64,000 nt of DNA from Rhodobacterales bacterium (GCA_002747035.1 PDRZ01000018.1:104492-168491); one strand, 5' to 3'. Positions 31,611 through 42,148 are shown, counted from the stretch's first letter. Notes: generated by a model from the letters alone, not told the origin. Numbers and translations: made by a program.

Positions 31611-32310
31611 GTCCACCCTTCCGATTTTTCTGGCCCCGGTGTTCGCTGGCCCTGTGATCGGAAGGGCCCCCGGGGGTGTTAAAGCGCCCTGCGCAAAGCA
31701 AAGCAGCGAAATCGGGGCGGGTGTAACAGAGCAAGTGCCGTCGGGCAACAGATATGAAAATGAATGTATACTATTGGATACCTTTTAATATCAACTACTT
31801 AACAAAAGTGCGACCCTTTGCGCACCTTTCCGGGCGCGAAAAAAGTTACCAAATTGCATTTTTTTGCGATTCCTTGGCGACGTTACGGCAGGTTTCGCCC
31901 GATCATTCGGAACGTCGCGTTACCGCTATCGTCCCCCTGCCCGCCCCAAAACCCGCCCCGAAACCCGCTGCATTCGCGCCTGCACAGGACCAGCGCAGGC
32001 TCCAGCCTGGAGGCCAAATTGGGGCCAAACGGGGCTTGGGCCCCCAACGGTTCAGAATGCTGCCTTGCGGGGGCAACCACCTGTTCGCCATGCCCGAAAG
32101 CAACGCCCGAAAGCAACGCCCGAAAGCAACGCATGACGGCAAATATTCCGTTTTTCGGATTCACGTGGTGTGATTGCGGTCAATTGTTAATATACTACCG
32201 GTCCGGGGGAAACACCCGGTGCAAAGGAAACTGCCAGCACGCGAAGCGCAATACCGCGCGATTCGGTCTGGCCCTGCGCCGCCGGGGATTTCAAGAGTAT
32301 ATGTTGGTGT
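31611..32310. other. Long intergenic region upstream of atpH and of the 321-residue gene
   Basis: 700 bp. It must hold the atp operon promoter; the stretch 31745-31870 is AT-rich and is a candidate. It also holds three tandem 13-bp units at 32092-32130. I see no convincing gene; the short open frames here lack ribosome sites and homology. Confidence 0.5.
32092..32130. repeat. Three tandem copies of a 13-bp unit
   Basis: GCCCGAAAGCAAC occurs three times head to tail without mismatches, followed by a partial GC. Confidence 0.9.
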
Positions 32311-33276
32311 ATGGCACAGAGGCCGATCGAAATTGTTGACTTTGATCAGGATCGCGATCTGCTGGTCCTGGTTATTGACGAGTTTCCGGGTTTTTCGCGC
32401 CATTCCCCCGACTCCTATCGACAGTCAGTTGAAATGCGCTTCCATGCGGGAACAGATCCGCAAAGCGGTTTCGACCGCGCCGGGCTGGAGGTGACGCTGA
32501 CGCTTTCGCCGCCCGATGCAGGGGCGGTTTGCGCGCCCACGGATGCGGATAGGAAGGCGGATGCGCCTCTGCCTCTGGTGGAAAAAACCGTGTTCCTGCC
32601 CGGGTTGCGCCAACTGGACCCTCGCAAGATCCGGGTTTTGGTTCTGGAAGAGAACCGACCGATCCCGATCACGCCGACCCCTGCGTCCTCGGCGGGGCTG
32701 ACGGGGGACGGGCTTTATCCCCACGCTGCGGCCCGCTATGCCGAAAACCTTGTGATGTCCGATCGCCTTCATCTGTCCATCGGGCAGGACTGGCGTATCA
32801 TGGGGCCACCGGAAGAGTTGTTCTTTGACCTCTCTGCACCTGACAGCGCGCTCAGGATCGACATTACCGGGCCGGAGGGGTCCGAAGAGCCAGACAGCAG
32901 CCGCAGTCATATCTATGCCATCCGTTTGACGGAAGACGCGAAAGGTGCCGATTGGACGGAACAGCACATGTCGGTCATTTTGTTGCAGACCGCGCCGGGT
33001 GTGCCCCGGTTGAATGCGCCGGACCTCGCCGCGCTTATTCCCGCCAAGCTGGGACACAAGGCCCTGCGCGCTGTGGCGTGGGTGTGGCTTGGCTCTGAAG
33101 GGTCCTATCGCGATTCGGAGGCCGGGGATACGCCGGGGGCGCGCTGGACCAGATTCGGGCGCATCAACCGCAAACCCCGGCTGACCGTGAACGGGCCGCT
33201 CAGCATGACGCTGGATATCACACGGTCCCTGCCCCAGCCCCAGTCCCTGAACCGGTCCCGGCGGGATCAGCCCTGA
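32311..33276 (+). CDS. Unrecognised 321-residue protein
   Basis: A long open frame with coding-like codon use, starting [20 protein letters not shown]. The first 25 residues resemble the short aspartate-rich beta segments (IxDFDxxxDxLVL) found in secreted calcium-binding proteins of roseobacters, but no RTX nonapeptides follow. The rest is acidic and proline-rich, with no transmembrane segment or signal peptide, ending with a basic tail ([10 protein letters not shown]). The 3' end overlaps the convergent methyltransferase gene by 10 bp. I cannot name a family. A weaker alternative is that the true start lies downstream. Confidence 0.6.
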   Translation: MAQRPIEIVDFDQDRDLLVLVIDEFPGFSRHSPDSYRQSVEMRFHAGTDPQSGFDRAGLEVTLTLSPPDAGAVCAPTDADRKADAPLPLVEKTVFLPGLRQLDPRKIRVLVLEENRPIPITPTPASSAGLTGDGLYPHAAARYAENLVMSDRLHLSIGQDWRIMGPPEELFFDLSAPDSALRIDITGPEGSEEPDSSRSHIYAIRLTEDAKGADWTEQHMSVILLQTAPGVPRLNAPDLAALIPAKLGHKALRAVAWVWLGSEGSYRDSEAGDTPGARWTRFGRINRKPRLTVNGPLSMTLDITRSLPQPQSLNRSRRDQP

Positions 33277-34040
33277 TCCAACGTCCGGCGGGTGCGGATG
33301 CGGGCCACTTCCGGTTTCGGACCGGGGGTCAGGATCGAAATCGGGCGGCGGACACGTTCGGCCAGCCCGCCACCAGAGGGAGCAGGGACACGTTTCGTCG
33401 CCTCAACCATCAACACCCCCCCGGCCGCGACCAACGGAACGCCCCGCCCGACCTTTTCCCAAACCGGGGCGGTTTTGCGCCAGAACCGGGATGCCAGGGG
33501 CGGTTGGTACAGGGTGGTGCGCTGATCCTCGGTCAGAAACCCGTGCAGTTTGAGTTGAGTGTCCAGCTGGCCAAGCGTGTAGGGGCGGCCATAGCCGAAC
33601 GGGGTGGCGTCGCTGCGGCTCCACAACCCGGCGCGGTTGGGGACGATGAACAACGCCTTGCCGCCGGGGCCAAGCACCCGCAACGCCTCGTCCAGCACTG
33701 TTGAGGGCAGGTCGCTGGTTTCCAGCCCATGCATGACGACAAGCTTGTCCACGCGCCCCGTGTCCACCGGCCACATGGTTTCGTGGCACAAGACCGACAC
33801 GTTGGGCATCCCGGCGGGCCAGGGCATGACCCCCTGTGGACCCGGCATCAACCCGATCACCCGGCGCGCATCGCGCAGGTAGGGGCGCAAAAGCGGCACG
33901 GCAAAGCCGAATCCCACCACGGTCTGCCCCTGCGCCTCGGGCCAGATTTCAAGCATCTGGTCGCGGATCACCTTCTGCGCCGCCCGGCCCAGCGTGCTGC
34001 GATAATAGAAATTCCGCAGATCCTGCACATCAAGATGCAT
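33267..34040 (-). CDS. Class I SAM-dependent methyltransferase domain protein
   Basis: 257 residues starting [20 protein letters not shown]. The SAM fold is degenerate at motif I ([11 protein letters not shown] in place of a GxGxG), with motif III-like LVVMHGLE and [16 protein letters not shown] (post-motif region, about 122-137) clear. The C-terminus is Arg- and Pro-rich. It is found divergent from gloB, with a palindromic operator-like sequence between them. Substrate unknown. Confidence 0.78.
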   Translation of the reverse strand: MHLDVQDLRNFYYRSTLGRAAQKVIRDQMLEIWPEAQGQTVVGFGFAVPLLRPYLRDARRVIGLMPGPQGVMPWPAGMPNVSVLCHETMWPVDTGRVDKLVVMHGLETSDLPSTVLDEALRVLGPGGKALFIVPNRAGLWSRSDATPFGYGRPYTLGQLDTQLKLHGFLTEDQRTTLYQPPLASRFWRKTAPVWEKVGRGVPLVAAGGVLMVEATKRVPAPSGGGLAERVRRPISILTPGPKPEVARIRTRRTLDQG

Positions 34041-34070
34041 TGCAGCCCGGCCCCCGATCGGTCACTCTCT

Positions 34071-34105
34071 CATCAGTGATCTGATCGCTGATCCGATCAC
34101 TGATG
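34071..34105. promoter_or_regulatory. Operator-like palindrome between the methyltransferase and gloB genes
   Basis: Arms CATCAGTGATC and GATCACTGATG are exact reverse complements, 13 bp apart, and the spacer carries two more TGATC units. It lies in a 95-bp divergent promoter gap, as expected for a shared regulator site. Confidence 0.55.
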
Positions 34106-34135
34106 ACCAACATAGCAACCGAACGCGGAAAATCC

Positions 34136-34906
34136 ATGGCCCTTGAACTTGTCACTCTCCCTGCCCTCTCGGACAATTACTGTTTCCTGCTGCATTGCGC
34201 CGAAACCGGAGACACGGCGGTGGTCGATGTGCCCGATGCCGCGCCGATCAATGCCGCGCTGGCCGAACGCGGCTGGACGCTGACCCATGTACTGCTGACA
34301 CACCACCATTACGACCATATTGACGGGTTAGAGGCGCTGCGCCCCCGCTGGCCCGACGCCCGTGTGGTGGGGGCCGCGGCGGATGCCCATCGCCTGCCGC
34401 CGCTGGACATCGCCGTGGCCGAAGGCGACCGCGTCACCGTGGGCCGCGAAACCGCTGCTGTGCTGGAGGTGCCGGGCCATACCGTGGGCCATATCGCCTT
34501 CCATTTTCCCGAAAGCGGCTATGCCTTTACCGGAGACAGCCTGATGGCGCTGGGATGTGGGCGCCTGTTTGAAGGCACCCCCGCCCAGATGTTTGACAGC
34601 CTCTCCAGGCTGGCCGCCCTGCCCGCCGACACGCTGATCTGTTCGGGACACGAATATACGGCGGCGAATGGTGCCTTTGCCATATCCGTGGAACCAGGCA
34701 ACGCCGCTCTGGTGGCCCGCAACGCCGAGACCGCCCGTTTAAGAGCGGACAAGGCATTCACCGTCCCGTCCTCGCTGCAACTGGAACTGGACACGAACCC
34801 GTTTCTGCGCAGCACATCGCCCGAGATCAGGGCCAGCGTCGGTTTGCCCAACGGCGCACCGGTCGAGGTCTTCACCGCGGTGCGCGCGGCCAAGGACAGG
34901 TTCTGA
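34136..34906 (+). CDS. gloB: Hydroxyacylglutathione hydrolase (glyoxalase II)
   Basis: 256 residues hydrolysing S-lactoylglutathione to lactate and glutathione. The metal-binding motif THHHYDHIDG gives His56, His58, Asp60 and His61; further ligands are in GHTVGH, FTGDSL and CSGHEYT. Start at 34136; an in-frame ATG 33 bp upstream lies against the operator palindrome. It overlaps tag by 1 bp. Confidence 0.96.
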   Translation: MALELVTLPALSDNYCFLLHCAETGDTAVVDVPDAAPINAALAERGWTLTHVLLTHHHYDHIDGLEALRPRWPDARVVGAAADAHRLPPLDIAVAEGDRVTVGRETAAVLEVPGHTVGHIAFHFPESGYAFTGDSLMALGCGRLFEGTPAQMFDSLSRLAALPADTLICSGHEYTAANGAFAISVEPGNAALVARNAETARLRADKAFTVPSSLQLELDTNPFLRSTSPEIRASVGLPNGAPVEVFTAVRAAKDRF

Positions 34907-35523
34907 TGGCCGACATGATCACCGGGCCGGATGGAAGGGACCGATGCGCCTGGGTTGGCGACTATCCGCCCTTTATCCCGTATCACGACCTTGAATGGGG
35001 CTTTCCCGTCGCCGACGACATCCGCCTGTTTGAAAAGCTCTGCCTTGAAAGTTTTCAATCCGGGCTCAGCTGGCGTACCATTCTGGACAAGCGCGACAAT
35101 TTCCGCGCCGCCTTTGACGGGTTCGATTTCAACATCATGGCAACCTATGGACCGGACAAGGTGGAAGAGCTGGTGCAAAACGCGGGCATCATCCGCCATC
35201 GCGGCAAGATCGGGGCCGTGATCAACAACGCCGCCAAAGCGCGCGACATCGTGGCCGAGATGGGCAGCCTTGCCGCCTATGTCTGGTCTTTTGAACCGCC
35301 CGGGGACGAAATCCCCGTCCCCCGGTCCATGACCACCTCTCCCGCCTCTCATGCCATGTCCAAAGACATGAAAAAGCGGGGGTGGAAATTTGTTGGCCCC
35401 ACCACCATATTCGCCTTCATGCAGTCGATGGGGTTGATCAATGACCACGTGCCCGGATGCGCGGTCCGGGATCAGGTCAACGCCGCGCGACAGGCATTCC
35501 AACGTCCGCAAGCCACCCGTTAA
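34906..35523 (+). CDS. tag: DNA-3-methyladenine glycosylase I
   Basis: 205 residues excising 3-methyladenine from DNA. It begins like E. coli Tag, with RCAWVGDYPPFIPYHDLEWG (zinc-binding Cys14 and His27-type ligand) and contains FEKLCLESFQSGLSW and GWKFVGPTTIFAFMQSMGLI. The zinc-site His and Cys near the C-terminus are in NDHVPGC. It is co-transcribed with gloB. Confidence 0.95.
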   Translation: MADMITGPDGRDRCAWVGDYPPFIPYHDLEWGFPVADDIRLFEKLCLESFQSGLSWRTILDKRDNFRAAFDGFDFNIMATYGPDKVEELVQNAGIIRHRGKIGAVINNAAKARDIVAEMGSLAAYVWSFEPPGDEIPVPRSMTTSPASHAMSKDMKKRGWKFVGPTTIFAFMQSMGLINDHVPGCAVRDQVNAARQAFQRPQATR

Positions 35524-35722
35524 TTCGGTTTTGAAAGCACGCACCGTCATGCCTCCCGCCGATTTCCCCCTCAAAACGGGGCTGATCCGGGAAATGTGAC
35601 AGAATATGTACAAAAAACCCTTGAAGACCGGGCCAGATCGACCAAACTTTAACTATTCTGAGGCCATTCTGGTCGGACGGGGATTTCCCCGTCGCCCTGC
35701 AGCAAAAAGGAGCATGGGGAAC

Positions 35723-38041
35723 ATGCCTTCATTCTCGACCACACTTGAGCAGGCCATTCACAGCGCACTGGCGCTGGCCAATGCCCGCCGTCACGAATTT
35801 GCCACGCTGGAACACCTGCTTCTTGCGCTGCTCGATGAACCCGACGCCGCCCGTGTGATGCAGGCGTGTAATGTCGATCTGGAAGAGTTGCGACAGGTGG
35901 TTGTTGAATTCATCGACGAAGACCTGTCCAATCTCGTCACCGATATCGACGGGTCCGAAGCGGTGCCCACAGCCGCGTTCCAACGGGTGATCCAGCGGGC
36001 GGCGATCCACGTGCAGTCTTCGGGCCGGACCGAGGTGACGGGGGCCAACGTGCTTGTGGCCATCTTCGCCGAACGCGAATCCAACGCGGCCTATTTCCTG
36101 CAGGAACAGGATATGACCCGCTATGACGCGGTGAATTACATCGCCCATGGCGTGGCCAAGGATCCCGCCTTTGGCGAAGCGCGCCCCGTCACCGGGGCCG
36201 ATTTCGAGGACGAGGCGCAGCCTGTCGAGGATGCCGCGGAAAAAGACAGCGCGCTGGCCAAATACTGTGTCGATCTGAACGACAAGGCGCGCAAGGGCGA
36301 TGTCGACCCGTTGATCGGGCGCAGCCACGAGGTGGAACGCTGTATTCAGGTGCTGTGCCGCCGTCGCAAGAACAACCCGCTTCTGGTGGGTGACCCCGGC
36401 GTGGGAAAAACCGCGATTGCCGAAGGGCTGGCCCATAAAATCGTGGGCGGCGAAACCCCCGAAGTGCTTTCTGAAACCACCATCTTTTCGCTGGACATGG
36501 GCGCGCTGCTGGCTGGCACCCGGTATCGCGGCGATTTTGAAGAGCGGTTAAAGGCGGTTGTGACCGAATTGGAAGATCACCCCGACGCGGTCCTGTTCAT
36601 CGACGAAATCCACACCGTGATCGGCGCGGGCGCAACGTCGGGCGGGGCGATGGATGCTTCGAACCTGCTCAAACCTGCGCTGCAGGGGGGCAAGCTGCGC
36701 TGTATGGGGTCGACCACCTACAAGGAATTCCGCCAGCATTTCGAAAAGGATCGCGCGCTCAGCCGCCGGTTCCAGAAAATCGACGTGAACGAACCCACGA
36801 TTGAAGATGCGGTGAAGATCCTGCGCGGGTTGAAACCCTATTTCGAAGAGCATCACGCGGTGAAATACACCAATGATGCGATCAAGACGGCCGTGGAACT
36901 CTCGGCGCGCTATATCAATGACCGCAAATTGCCGGACAAGGCGATTGATGTGATCGACGAAGCGGGCGCGGCACAGCGGCTGGTTGCCCGCTCCAAACGG
37001 CGCAAGTCGATTGGTGTCAAAGAGATCGAGGAAGTGGTGGCGAAAATCGCCCGTATCCCGCCGAAAAACGTGTCCAAGGATGACAGCGCGGTGTTGAAGG
37101 ACCTGGAAAAGTCGCTCAAACGCGTGGTGTTCGGCCAGGATGCGGCGATCGAGGCCTTGTCCAGCGCTATCAAGCTGGCCCGTGCCGGGCTGCGCGAACC
37201 GGAAAAACCCATCGGCAACTATCTCTTCGCCGGTCCCACGGGCGTGGGCAAAACCGAGGTGGCAAAACAGCTGGCCGATGGGCTGGGTGTGGAACTGCTG
37301 CGGTTCGACATGTCCGAATATATGGAGAAACACGCGGTTTCGCGCCTGATCGGCGCACCTCCGGGCTATGTCGGGTTCGATCAGGGCGGGATGCTGACCG
37401 ATGGCGTGGATCAACATCCCCATTGTGTGCTGCTGCTGGATGAAATCGAAAAGGCGCACCCGGATGTGTTCAACATCCTGCTCCAGGTGATGGATCATGG
37501 CGAGTTGACCGACCACAACGGGCGCACGGTGAATTTCCGCAACGTGATCCTGATCATGACCTCGAACGCAGGGGCGGCGGAACAGGCGAAATCGGCTATC
37601 GGTTTTGGTCGCGACCGGCGCGAGGGCGAGGATACGGCGGCCATCGAACGCACCTTTACCCCCGAATTCCGCAACCGGCTGGATGCGGTGGTGTCCTTTG
37701 CACCGCTGCCCAAAGAGGTGATCCTGCAGGTGGTCGAGAAATTCGTGCTTCAGCTTGAGGCACAGTTGCTGGATCGTGGCGTGACCATCGAACTGACCCG
37801 CAAGGCCGCCGAATGGCTGGCGGACAAAGGGTATGACGACAAGATGGGTGCGCGGCCCCTGGGACGGGTGATTCAGGAATATATCAAGAAACCACTGGCC
37901 GAAGAGCTGCTGTTTGGCAAACTGGCCAAGGGTGGCGTGGTCAAGGTGGGCGTCAAGGACGGCGAACTGGACCTGAACCTGGAAGGACCGGTGAAACCGC
38001 GGATCAATGGCGACAAGCCACCGTTGCTGACGGCGGATTGA
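35723..38041 (+). CDS. clpA: ATP-dependent Clp protease ATP-binding subunit ClpA
   Basis: 772-residue unfoldase for ClpP. An N-domain (MPSFSTTLEQAIHSALALAN) is followed by two AAA+ modules: first Walker A GDPGVGKT with FIDEIHTVIGAG, second Walker A GPTGVGKT with LLDEIEKAHPDVF. There is no ClpB-type middle coiled coil, hence ClpA. An AAGGAG site sits 10 nt before ATG 35723; ATG 35714 is too close to it. No clpS gene adjoins. It overlaps the next gene by 4 bp (ATGA). Confidence 0.96.
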   Translation: MPSFSTTLEQAIHSALALANARRHEFATLEHLLLALLDEPDAARVMQACNVDLEELRQVVVEFIDEDLSNLVTDIDGSEAVPTAAFQRVIQRAAIHVQSSGRTEVTGANVLVAIFAERESNAAYFLQEQDMTRYDAVNYIAHGVAKDPAFGEARPVTGADFEDEAQPVEDAAEKDSALAKYCVDLNDKARKGDVDPLIGRSHEVERCIQVLCRRRKNNPLLVGDPGVGKTAIAEGLAHKIVGGETPEVLSETTIFSLDMGALLAGTRYRGDFEERLKAVVTELEDHPDAVLFIDEIHTVIGAGATSGGAMDASNLLKPALQGGKLRCMGSTTYKEFRQHFEKDRALSRRFQKIDVNEPTIEDAVKILRGLKPYFEEHHAVKYTNDAIKTAVELSARYINDRKLPDKAIDVIDEAGAAQRLVARSKRRKSIGVKEIEEVVAKIARIPPKNVSKDDSAVLKDLEKSLKRVVFGQDAAIEALSSAIKLARAGLREPEKPIGNYLFAGPTGVGKTEVAKQLADGLGVELLRFDMSEYMEKHAVSRLIGAPPGYVGFDQGGMLTDGVDQHPHCVLLLDEIEKAHPDVFNILLQVMDHGELTDHNGRTVNFRNVILIMTSNAGAAEQAKSAIGFGRDRREGEDTAAIERTFTPEFRNRLDAVVSFAPLPKEVILQVVEKFVLQLEAQLLDRGVTIELTRKAAEWLADKGYDDKMGARPLGRVIQEYIKKPLAEELLFGKLAKGGVVKVGVKDGELDLNLEGPVKPRINGDKPPLLTAD

Positions 38042-39027
38042 TCGCGATGCGGGGCGCGGTTCTGGCGGGTGTGGCGGTGGTGCTTGCCGCTCTGCGCGCT
38101 CTGCCGGCCTATGCCGAACCACCCCGTCTTGCCCTGCCCGTGGACTGTACCCTGGGTGAGGATTGCTACATCCAGGCGCTTGTCGACATTGATCCCGGAC
38201 CCGGTGTCCAGGACTATCAGTGTCAGGGGTTGACCCGCGACGGCCACAAGGGCGTGGATGTGGGGATTTACACCCTGGGTGCCATGCGCGCCGGTGTGCC
38301 GGTTGTGGCGGCCGCGGCGGGCACCGTGCTTGGAGTGCGCGATGAGATGCCAGATACCGGGGTGACGGCGGACACAAGGGACAGCGTCAAGGGCCGGGAA
38401 TGCGGCAATGGGGTTGTTTTGGACCACGGCGGCGGCTGGCAGACCCAGTATTGCCACTTGCGCCTTGGATCCGTGGCGGTGAGCAAGGGACAGACCGTGT
38501 CCCGGGGCACGGTGCTGGGTATGGTCGGCATGTCAGGCAAGGCCACATTCCCCCATGTCCATTTTTCGGTGCGCTATCGGGGCAAAGTGGTGGACCCGTT
38601 CGACCGCCGTGTCGCCAAAACCTGTCGGGATGAGGACCGGGCCAGCCTTTGGATTGACGAACCGGACTATCGCCCCGGCAATGTATTATTTGCCGGTTTC
38701 GCGCCGGGCATCCCGAAATACAGCGACATAAAAGAGGGAACAGCAGGTCACGCCACTCTGACCCGTACGGCTCCGGGACTGGTCCTGTGGATGTTTGGAT
38801 TCTCCGGGGCCAAAGGCGACAGGGTCGAGTTCGAAATCACCGGCCCCGGGGGGTTCCGGTTCTTTCACGTCGCTGAAATCGACAAGGATCAGCCGTTGTA
38901 TTCGCGCTCCGCGGGGAAGCGGCGACGCAATGCGGGCTGGCCCACAGGGACCTATGACGGCAGCGTCAGGCTTGTGCGCAATGGCCAGGTCATGGGCGTG
39001 CAAACCGCGACGGTGCGCATAAAATGA
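38038..39027 (+). CDS. M23-family (LytM-type) peptidase, exported
   Basis: 329 residues with a signal peptide (cleavage near LPAYAEPP). Zinc ligands are His70 and Asp74 in GHKGVDVG and His175 in HVHF (His173 before it), with the pre-ligand strand TQYCHLRLGSV. It is an endopeptidase expected to cut peptidoglycan cross-bridges in the periplasm. A long C-terminal beta-rich extension (about 200-329) has no catalytic motif. It overlaps the clpA stop by 4 bp. Confidence 0.88.
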   Translation: MIAMRGAVLAGVAVVLAALRALPAYAEPPRLALPVDCTLGEDCYIQALVDIDPGPGVQDYQCQGLTRDGHKGVDVGIYTLGAMRAGVPVVAAAAGTVLGVRDEMPDTGVTADTRDSVKGRECGNGVVLDHGGGWQTQYCHLRLGSVAVSKGQTVSRGTVLGMVGMSGKATFPHVHFSVRYRGKVVDPFDRRVAKTCRDEDRASLWIDEPDYRPGNVLFAGFAPGIPKYSDIKEGTAGHATLTRTAPGLVLWMFGFSGAKGDRVEFEITGPGGFRFFHVAEIDKDQPLYSRSAGKRRRNAGWPTGTYDGSVRLVRNGQVMGVQTATVRIK

Positions 39028-39091
39028 CCCCGGGGCGGGCCAGAGCCGGGCTGCACCTCAAATCCTGGTGACGTCCGATCCGCTAAAGCGT

Positions 39092-39206
39092 TAAAGCGTT
39101 TCTACATCACGTTGACTCAGCGTGATGTGGAAACGCCGCATAACATATCAGGATTGTGAGCGTTTCCAGTTCTTGCTGTGATCCAACAAGAACTGGAAAC
39201 GCTTTA
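39092..39206. repeat. Palindromic repeat family B, composite copy 2
   Basis: First palindrome 39092-39136 has arms ACATCACG / CGTGATGT flanked by GTTTC / GAAAC. Second palindrome 39159-39206 has perfect 17-bp arms AGCGTTTCCAGTTCTTG / CAAGAACTGGAAACGCT. Both match 26581-26696. Confidence 0.9.
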
Positions 39207-39257
39207 GGTGATACTCTTTGTATCAGTTATTTCGTCAAACGCTCTATGCACCTTCGG

Positions 39258-39322
39258 TGCCGCCTGCGGCGGGCGGGGGCGGTTAGCCGGGCGCGCGCAA
39301 CGCGCGCGCCCGGCTAACCGCC
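39258..39322. repeat. Family D hairpin, copy 1
   Basis: A 22-bp leader (39258-39279) identical to 49606-49627 runs into a perfect 20- to 21-bp stem (39278-39298 against 39302-39322) with a 3-nt loop. The stem reads GGCGGTTAGCCGGGCGCGCG on the left. Confidence 0.85.
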
Positions 39323-39352
39323 CTGCGTCCAGACTTCGACCTTTTGATCAGG

Positions 39353-40132
39353 TCATACGGTCAGCGTGAAAAACATGCGACGGAAGGGAAACAGGACCGT
39401 ACCGTCGGGATTGGCCGGATAGGCGCGCTCCATCACCTCTTCGTATTTGGCGATCAATGTCGCGCGCTCTTCTGTTGCGAGCCCATCGAGGATCGGGCGG
39501 GCAAAGGTGCTTTCCGTGAACCGGCGCACCGGATGCCCCGGAGCATCACCGCCAAGCAATTGGTAATACTCAGTTTCCCACAGGCTCACCTGCCCCATAT
39601 CCGACAACAGCCGATGATAATGCGCTGGCTCCATAACACCTGGCCCCTGATCCATATCGATCCGGTCCGGGAAAAGCTCTTCGACCAACGACACCCATAC
39701 ACGGTGGGACGGGGCGTTGTTCTGATGCGGCATCTGTACGGCCAACGTTCCCCCCGGGGCCAGCATTCCCGCGAGACGTTTGAAAAGGGTTTCGTGATCT
39801 CCCAACCAATGCAATGCCGCGTTGGAATAAATCAGACCGGCCCGCGTGGTGGTCCATTCCGCGATATCCGTGTGCTCCAGCGCATCATAGCCGCCAACCT
39901 TTTCAGCAACCTCCAGCATCGCCGGGCTGTTATCCACGCCAATCACGCGATGACCCGCAAACCGTTCGGCCAAGGGGTGGCCCATCGCGCCGTTACCACA
40001 GCCCAGGTCAATCACATCGCCGCCGCCGACAGAGCGCACCGCCGCCATCAGGTCCAGCGCCGGGCGGATGCGGAAATCCCGGAACCTGTTATACGCGGCG
40101 GGGTTCCAGTCGCTCTTAGCTGCGCCCCTCAT
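39353..40132 (-). CDS. tam: Trans-aconitate 2-methyltransferase-like
   Basis: 259 residues of class I SAM methyltransferase. Tam family pattern: [20 protein letters not shown] near the N-terminus, motif [13 protein letters not shown], then [16 protein letters not shown], and the late ARPILDGL segment. It would methyl-esterify trans-aconitate, a byproduct of aconitase. The start overlaps the ftsH stop by 4 bp, so it is the last gene of the ftsH transcript. Confidence 0.87.
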   Translation of the reverse strand: MRGAAKSDWNPAAYNRFRDFRIRPALDLMAAVRSVGGGDVIDLGCGNGAMGHPLAERFAGHRVIGVDNSPAMLEVAEKVGGYDALEHTDIAEWTTTRAGLIYSNAALHWLGDHETLFKRLAGMLAPGGTLAVQMPHQNNAPSHRVWVSLVEELFPDRIDMDQGPGVMEPAHYHRLLSDMGQVSLWETEYYQLLGGDAPGHPVRRFTESTFARPILDGLATEERATLIAKYEEVMERAYPANPDGTVLFPFRRMFFTLTV

Positions 40133-42051
40133 GCGGACGGCTCGGGTTCCATGCCCCCATCATCCGACGATTTGCTGCGCGGCTTGGTTTTCGGGATGGC
40201 CGTGACCGAAGGCGCGCTGCCTTCGTCCGGGGTATCGTCGTCCTCGTCCACCTGCGGCGGTTCGCCTTTCATGACACGTGCAATCTCTTCGCCGGTCAGG
40301 GTTTCGTATTCCAACAGGCCTTGGGCCAGACGTTCCCATTCCTCGTTCCGTTCGGTCAGGATGCGGAACGCTTCGTCATAGCCTTCGTCGATGAAGCGTT
40401 TCACCTCTTCCTCGATCAGCTCCTTGGTATGGGCCGAAATCGAGAAGCCACCGGCCCCGCCGCCACCGGAAAACGCTTCGGCCGCCTCCTGATAGTCAAT
40501 ATTGCCGACCTTGTCGGACATGCCCCAGCGCATCACCATGGCACGGGCAAGGCCCGAAGCCTGCATGATGTCGCCCGATGGACCATTGGACACGGCATCC
40601 GGGCCATATTTGATGATCTCGGCCGCCTTGCCCGCCATGGTCATGGCGATCTTCTGTTCGGCCTCGTCTTTGAAATAGTTCAACCGGTCCATTTCCGGCA
40701 GGCTCATCACCATGCCCAGCGCCTGACCGCGGGGGATGATCGTCGCCTTGTAGACCGGGTCACATTTGGGCAGGGTCATACCGACGATAGCATGGCCCGC
40801 TTCGTGATAGGCGGTCATTTCCTTTTGCGCCGGTGTCATCACCATGCTGCGCCGTTCGGCCCCCATCATGATCTTGTCCTTGGCCATTTCGAAATCGGCC
40901 ATGGCCACGAACCGGTGACCCACGCGCGCCGCCATCAGCGCCGCTTCGTTCACCAGGTTGGCAAGGTCCGCCCCCGAAAAACCCGGCGTGCCGCGCGCGA
41001 TGATGCGCAGGTCCACATCCGGCCCCAGCGGCGTTTTGCGCGCGTGGACGTTCAAAATCTTTTCACGGCCCTTGATATCGGGATTGGGCACGGTCACGTT
41101 CCGGTCAAACCGGCCCGGACGCAACAGCGCCGGGTCCAGCACGTCCTTGCGGTTGGTGGCCGCCAGGATGATGACGCCTTCATTGGCCTCGAACCCGTCC
41201 ATTTCCACCAGCAGTTGGTTCAACGTCTGTTCGCGTTCGTCATTGCCGCCACCATAGCCGGCCCCCCGGTGGCGACCCACGGCGTCGATTTCGTCGATGA
41301 ACACGATGCAGGGCGCGTTTTTCTTGGCCTGCTCGAACATGTCGCGGACCCGCGATGCCCCCACGCCAACGAACATTTCCACAAAGTCCGAGCCCGAAAT
41401 GGTAAAGAACGGCACACCCGCCTCGCCCGCAATCGCGCGCGCCAGCAGGGTTTTACCGGTGCCCGGAGGGCCAACCAGCAAAGCGCCCTTGGGGATCTTG
41501 CCGCCCAAACGCGAGAATTTCTGGGGATTACGCAGGAATTCAACGATTTCTTCCAGCTCTTCCTTGGCCTCATCAATGCCCGCCACATCGTCAAACGTCA
41601 CCCGACCGTGTTTTTCGGTCAGCATCTTGGCCTTGGATTTACCGAATCCCATGGCACCGCCGCCACCGCGCCCCTGCATCCGGTTCATGAAATAGATCCA
41701 TACGCCGATCAGCAAAAGGAAGGGCAGAAGCGACAGGATAAAGGTCTGGAAACCCGACTGTTCCTGAGCCTGAGCCGTCAGAGGAATCTGTTTTCCGATC
41801 AACAGGTCGGTGACTTTCGCATCTTCCGGCTTGATGGTCACGTAATCCTTGCCATCATTGCCCCGGAACCGGACCTGTTCGCCATCCAGCGTCACCTGGC
41901 TGACCTGGCCATCCTCGACCGCTGTCACGAATTCGGAATAGCTGATTTCACGGCTTTGAAGCGTGTTGCCCGATCCGCTGAACAGGTTGAACAGCGCCAG
42001 AATCAGAAGGAACAGGACGACCCAGAAGGCGATATTACGTGCGTTGCCCAA
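40129..42051 (-). CDS. ftsH: ATP-dependent zinc metalloprotease FtsH
   Basis: 640-residue inner-membrane AAA+ protease. Two transmembrane segments ([19 protein letters not shown], residues 6-24, and [20 protein letters not shown], about 101-120) flank a periplasmic domain. Walker A GPPGTGKT (about 194), Walker [14 protein letters not shown] and the zinc site HEAGHAIVG are intact. The C-terminal tail is acidic. It follows tilS by about 97 bp. Confidence 0.98.
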   Translation of the reverse strand: MGNARNIAFWVVLFLLILALFNLFSGSGNTLQSREISYSEFVTAVEDGQVSQVTLDGEQVRFRGNDGKDYVTIKPEDAKVTDLLIGKQIPLTAQAQEQSGFQTFILSLLPFLLLIGVWIYFMNRMQGRGGGGAMGFGKSKAKMLTEKHGRVTFDDVAGIDEAKEELEEIVEFLRNPQKFSRLGGKIPKGALLVGPPGTGKTLLARAIAGEAGVPFFTISGSDFVEMFVGVGASRVRDMFEQAKKNAPCIVFIDEIDAVGRHRGAGYGGGNDEREQTLNQLLVEMDGFEANEGVIILAATNRKDVLDPALLRPGRFDRNVTVPNPDIKGREKILNVHARKTPLGPDVDLRIIARGTPGFSGADLANLVNEAALMAARVGHRFVAMADFEMAKDKIMMGAERRSMVMTPAQKEMTAYHEAGHAIVGMTLPKCDPVYKATIIPRGQALGMVMSLPEMDRLNYFKDEAEQKIAMTMAGKAAEIIKYGPDAVSNGPSGDIMQASGLARAMVMRWGMSDKVGNIDYQEAAEAFSGGGGAGGFSISAHTKELIEEEVKRFIDEGYDEAFRILTERNEEWERLAQGLLEYETLTGEEIARVMKGEPPQVDEDDDTPDEGSAPSVTAIPKTKPRSKSSDDGGMEPEPSA

Positions 42052-42148
42052 GGCAATTCTCCTAATTTTCAGGTTAGCCCAGAAGTAAGGTTGGATCTGC
42101 GCCTAACACAGAAGCAGTGGGACTAAAATAGACATCCTTGCGGCTTGT

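Larger units (their letters stand above)
39028..39352. other. Intergenic region carrying repeat families B and D
   Basis: 325 bp after the peptidase gene, made up of one composite family B element (39092-39206) and one family D hairpin (39258-39322), with no coding sequence. Confidence 0.7.

Noticed and set aside
32092-32130. Possible CRISPR array
   Set aside because: Units are 13 bp and directly adjacent without spacers; no cas genes are present.
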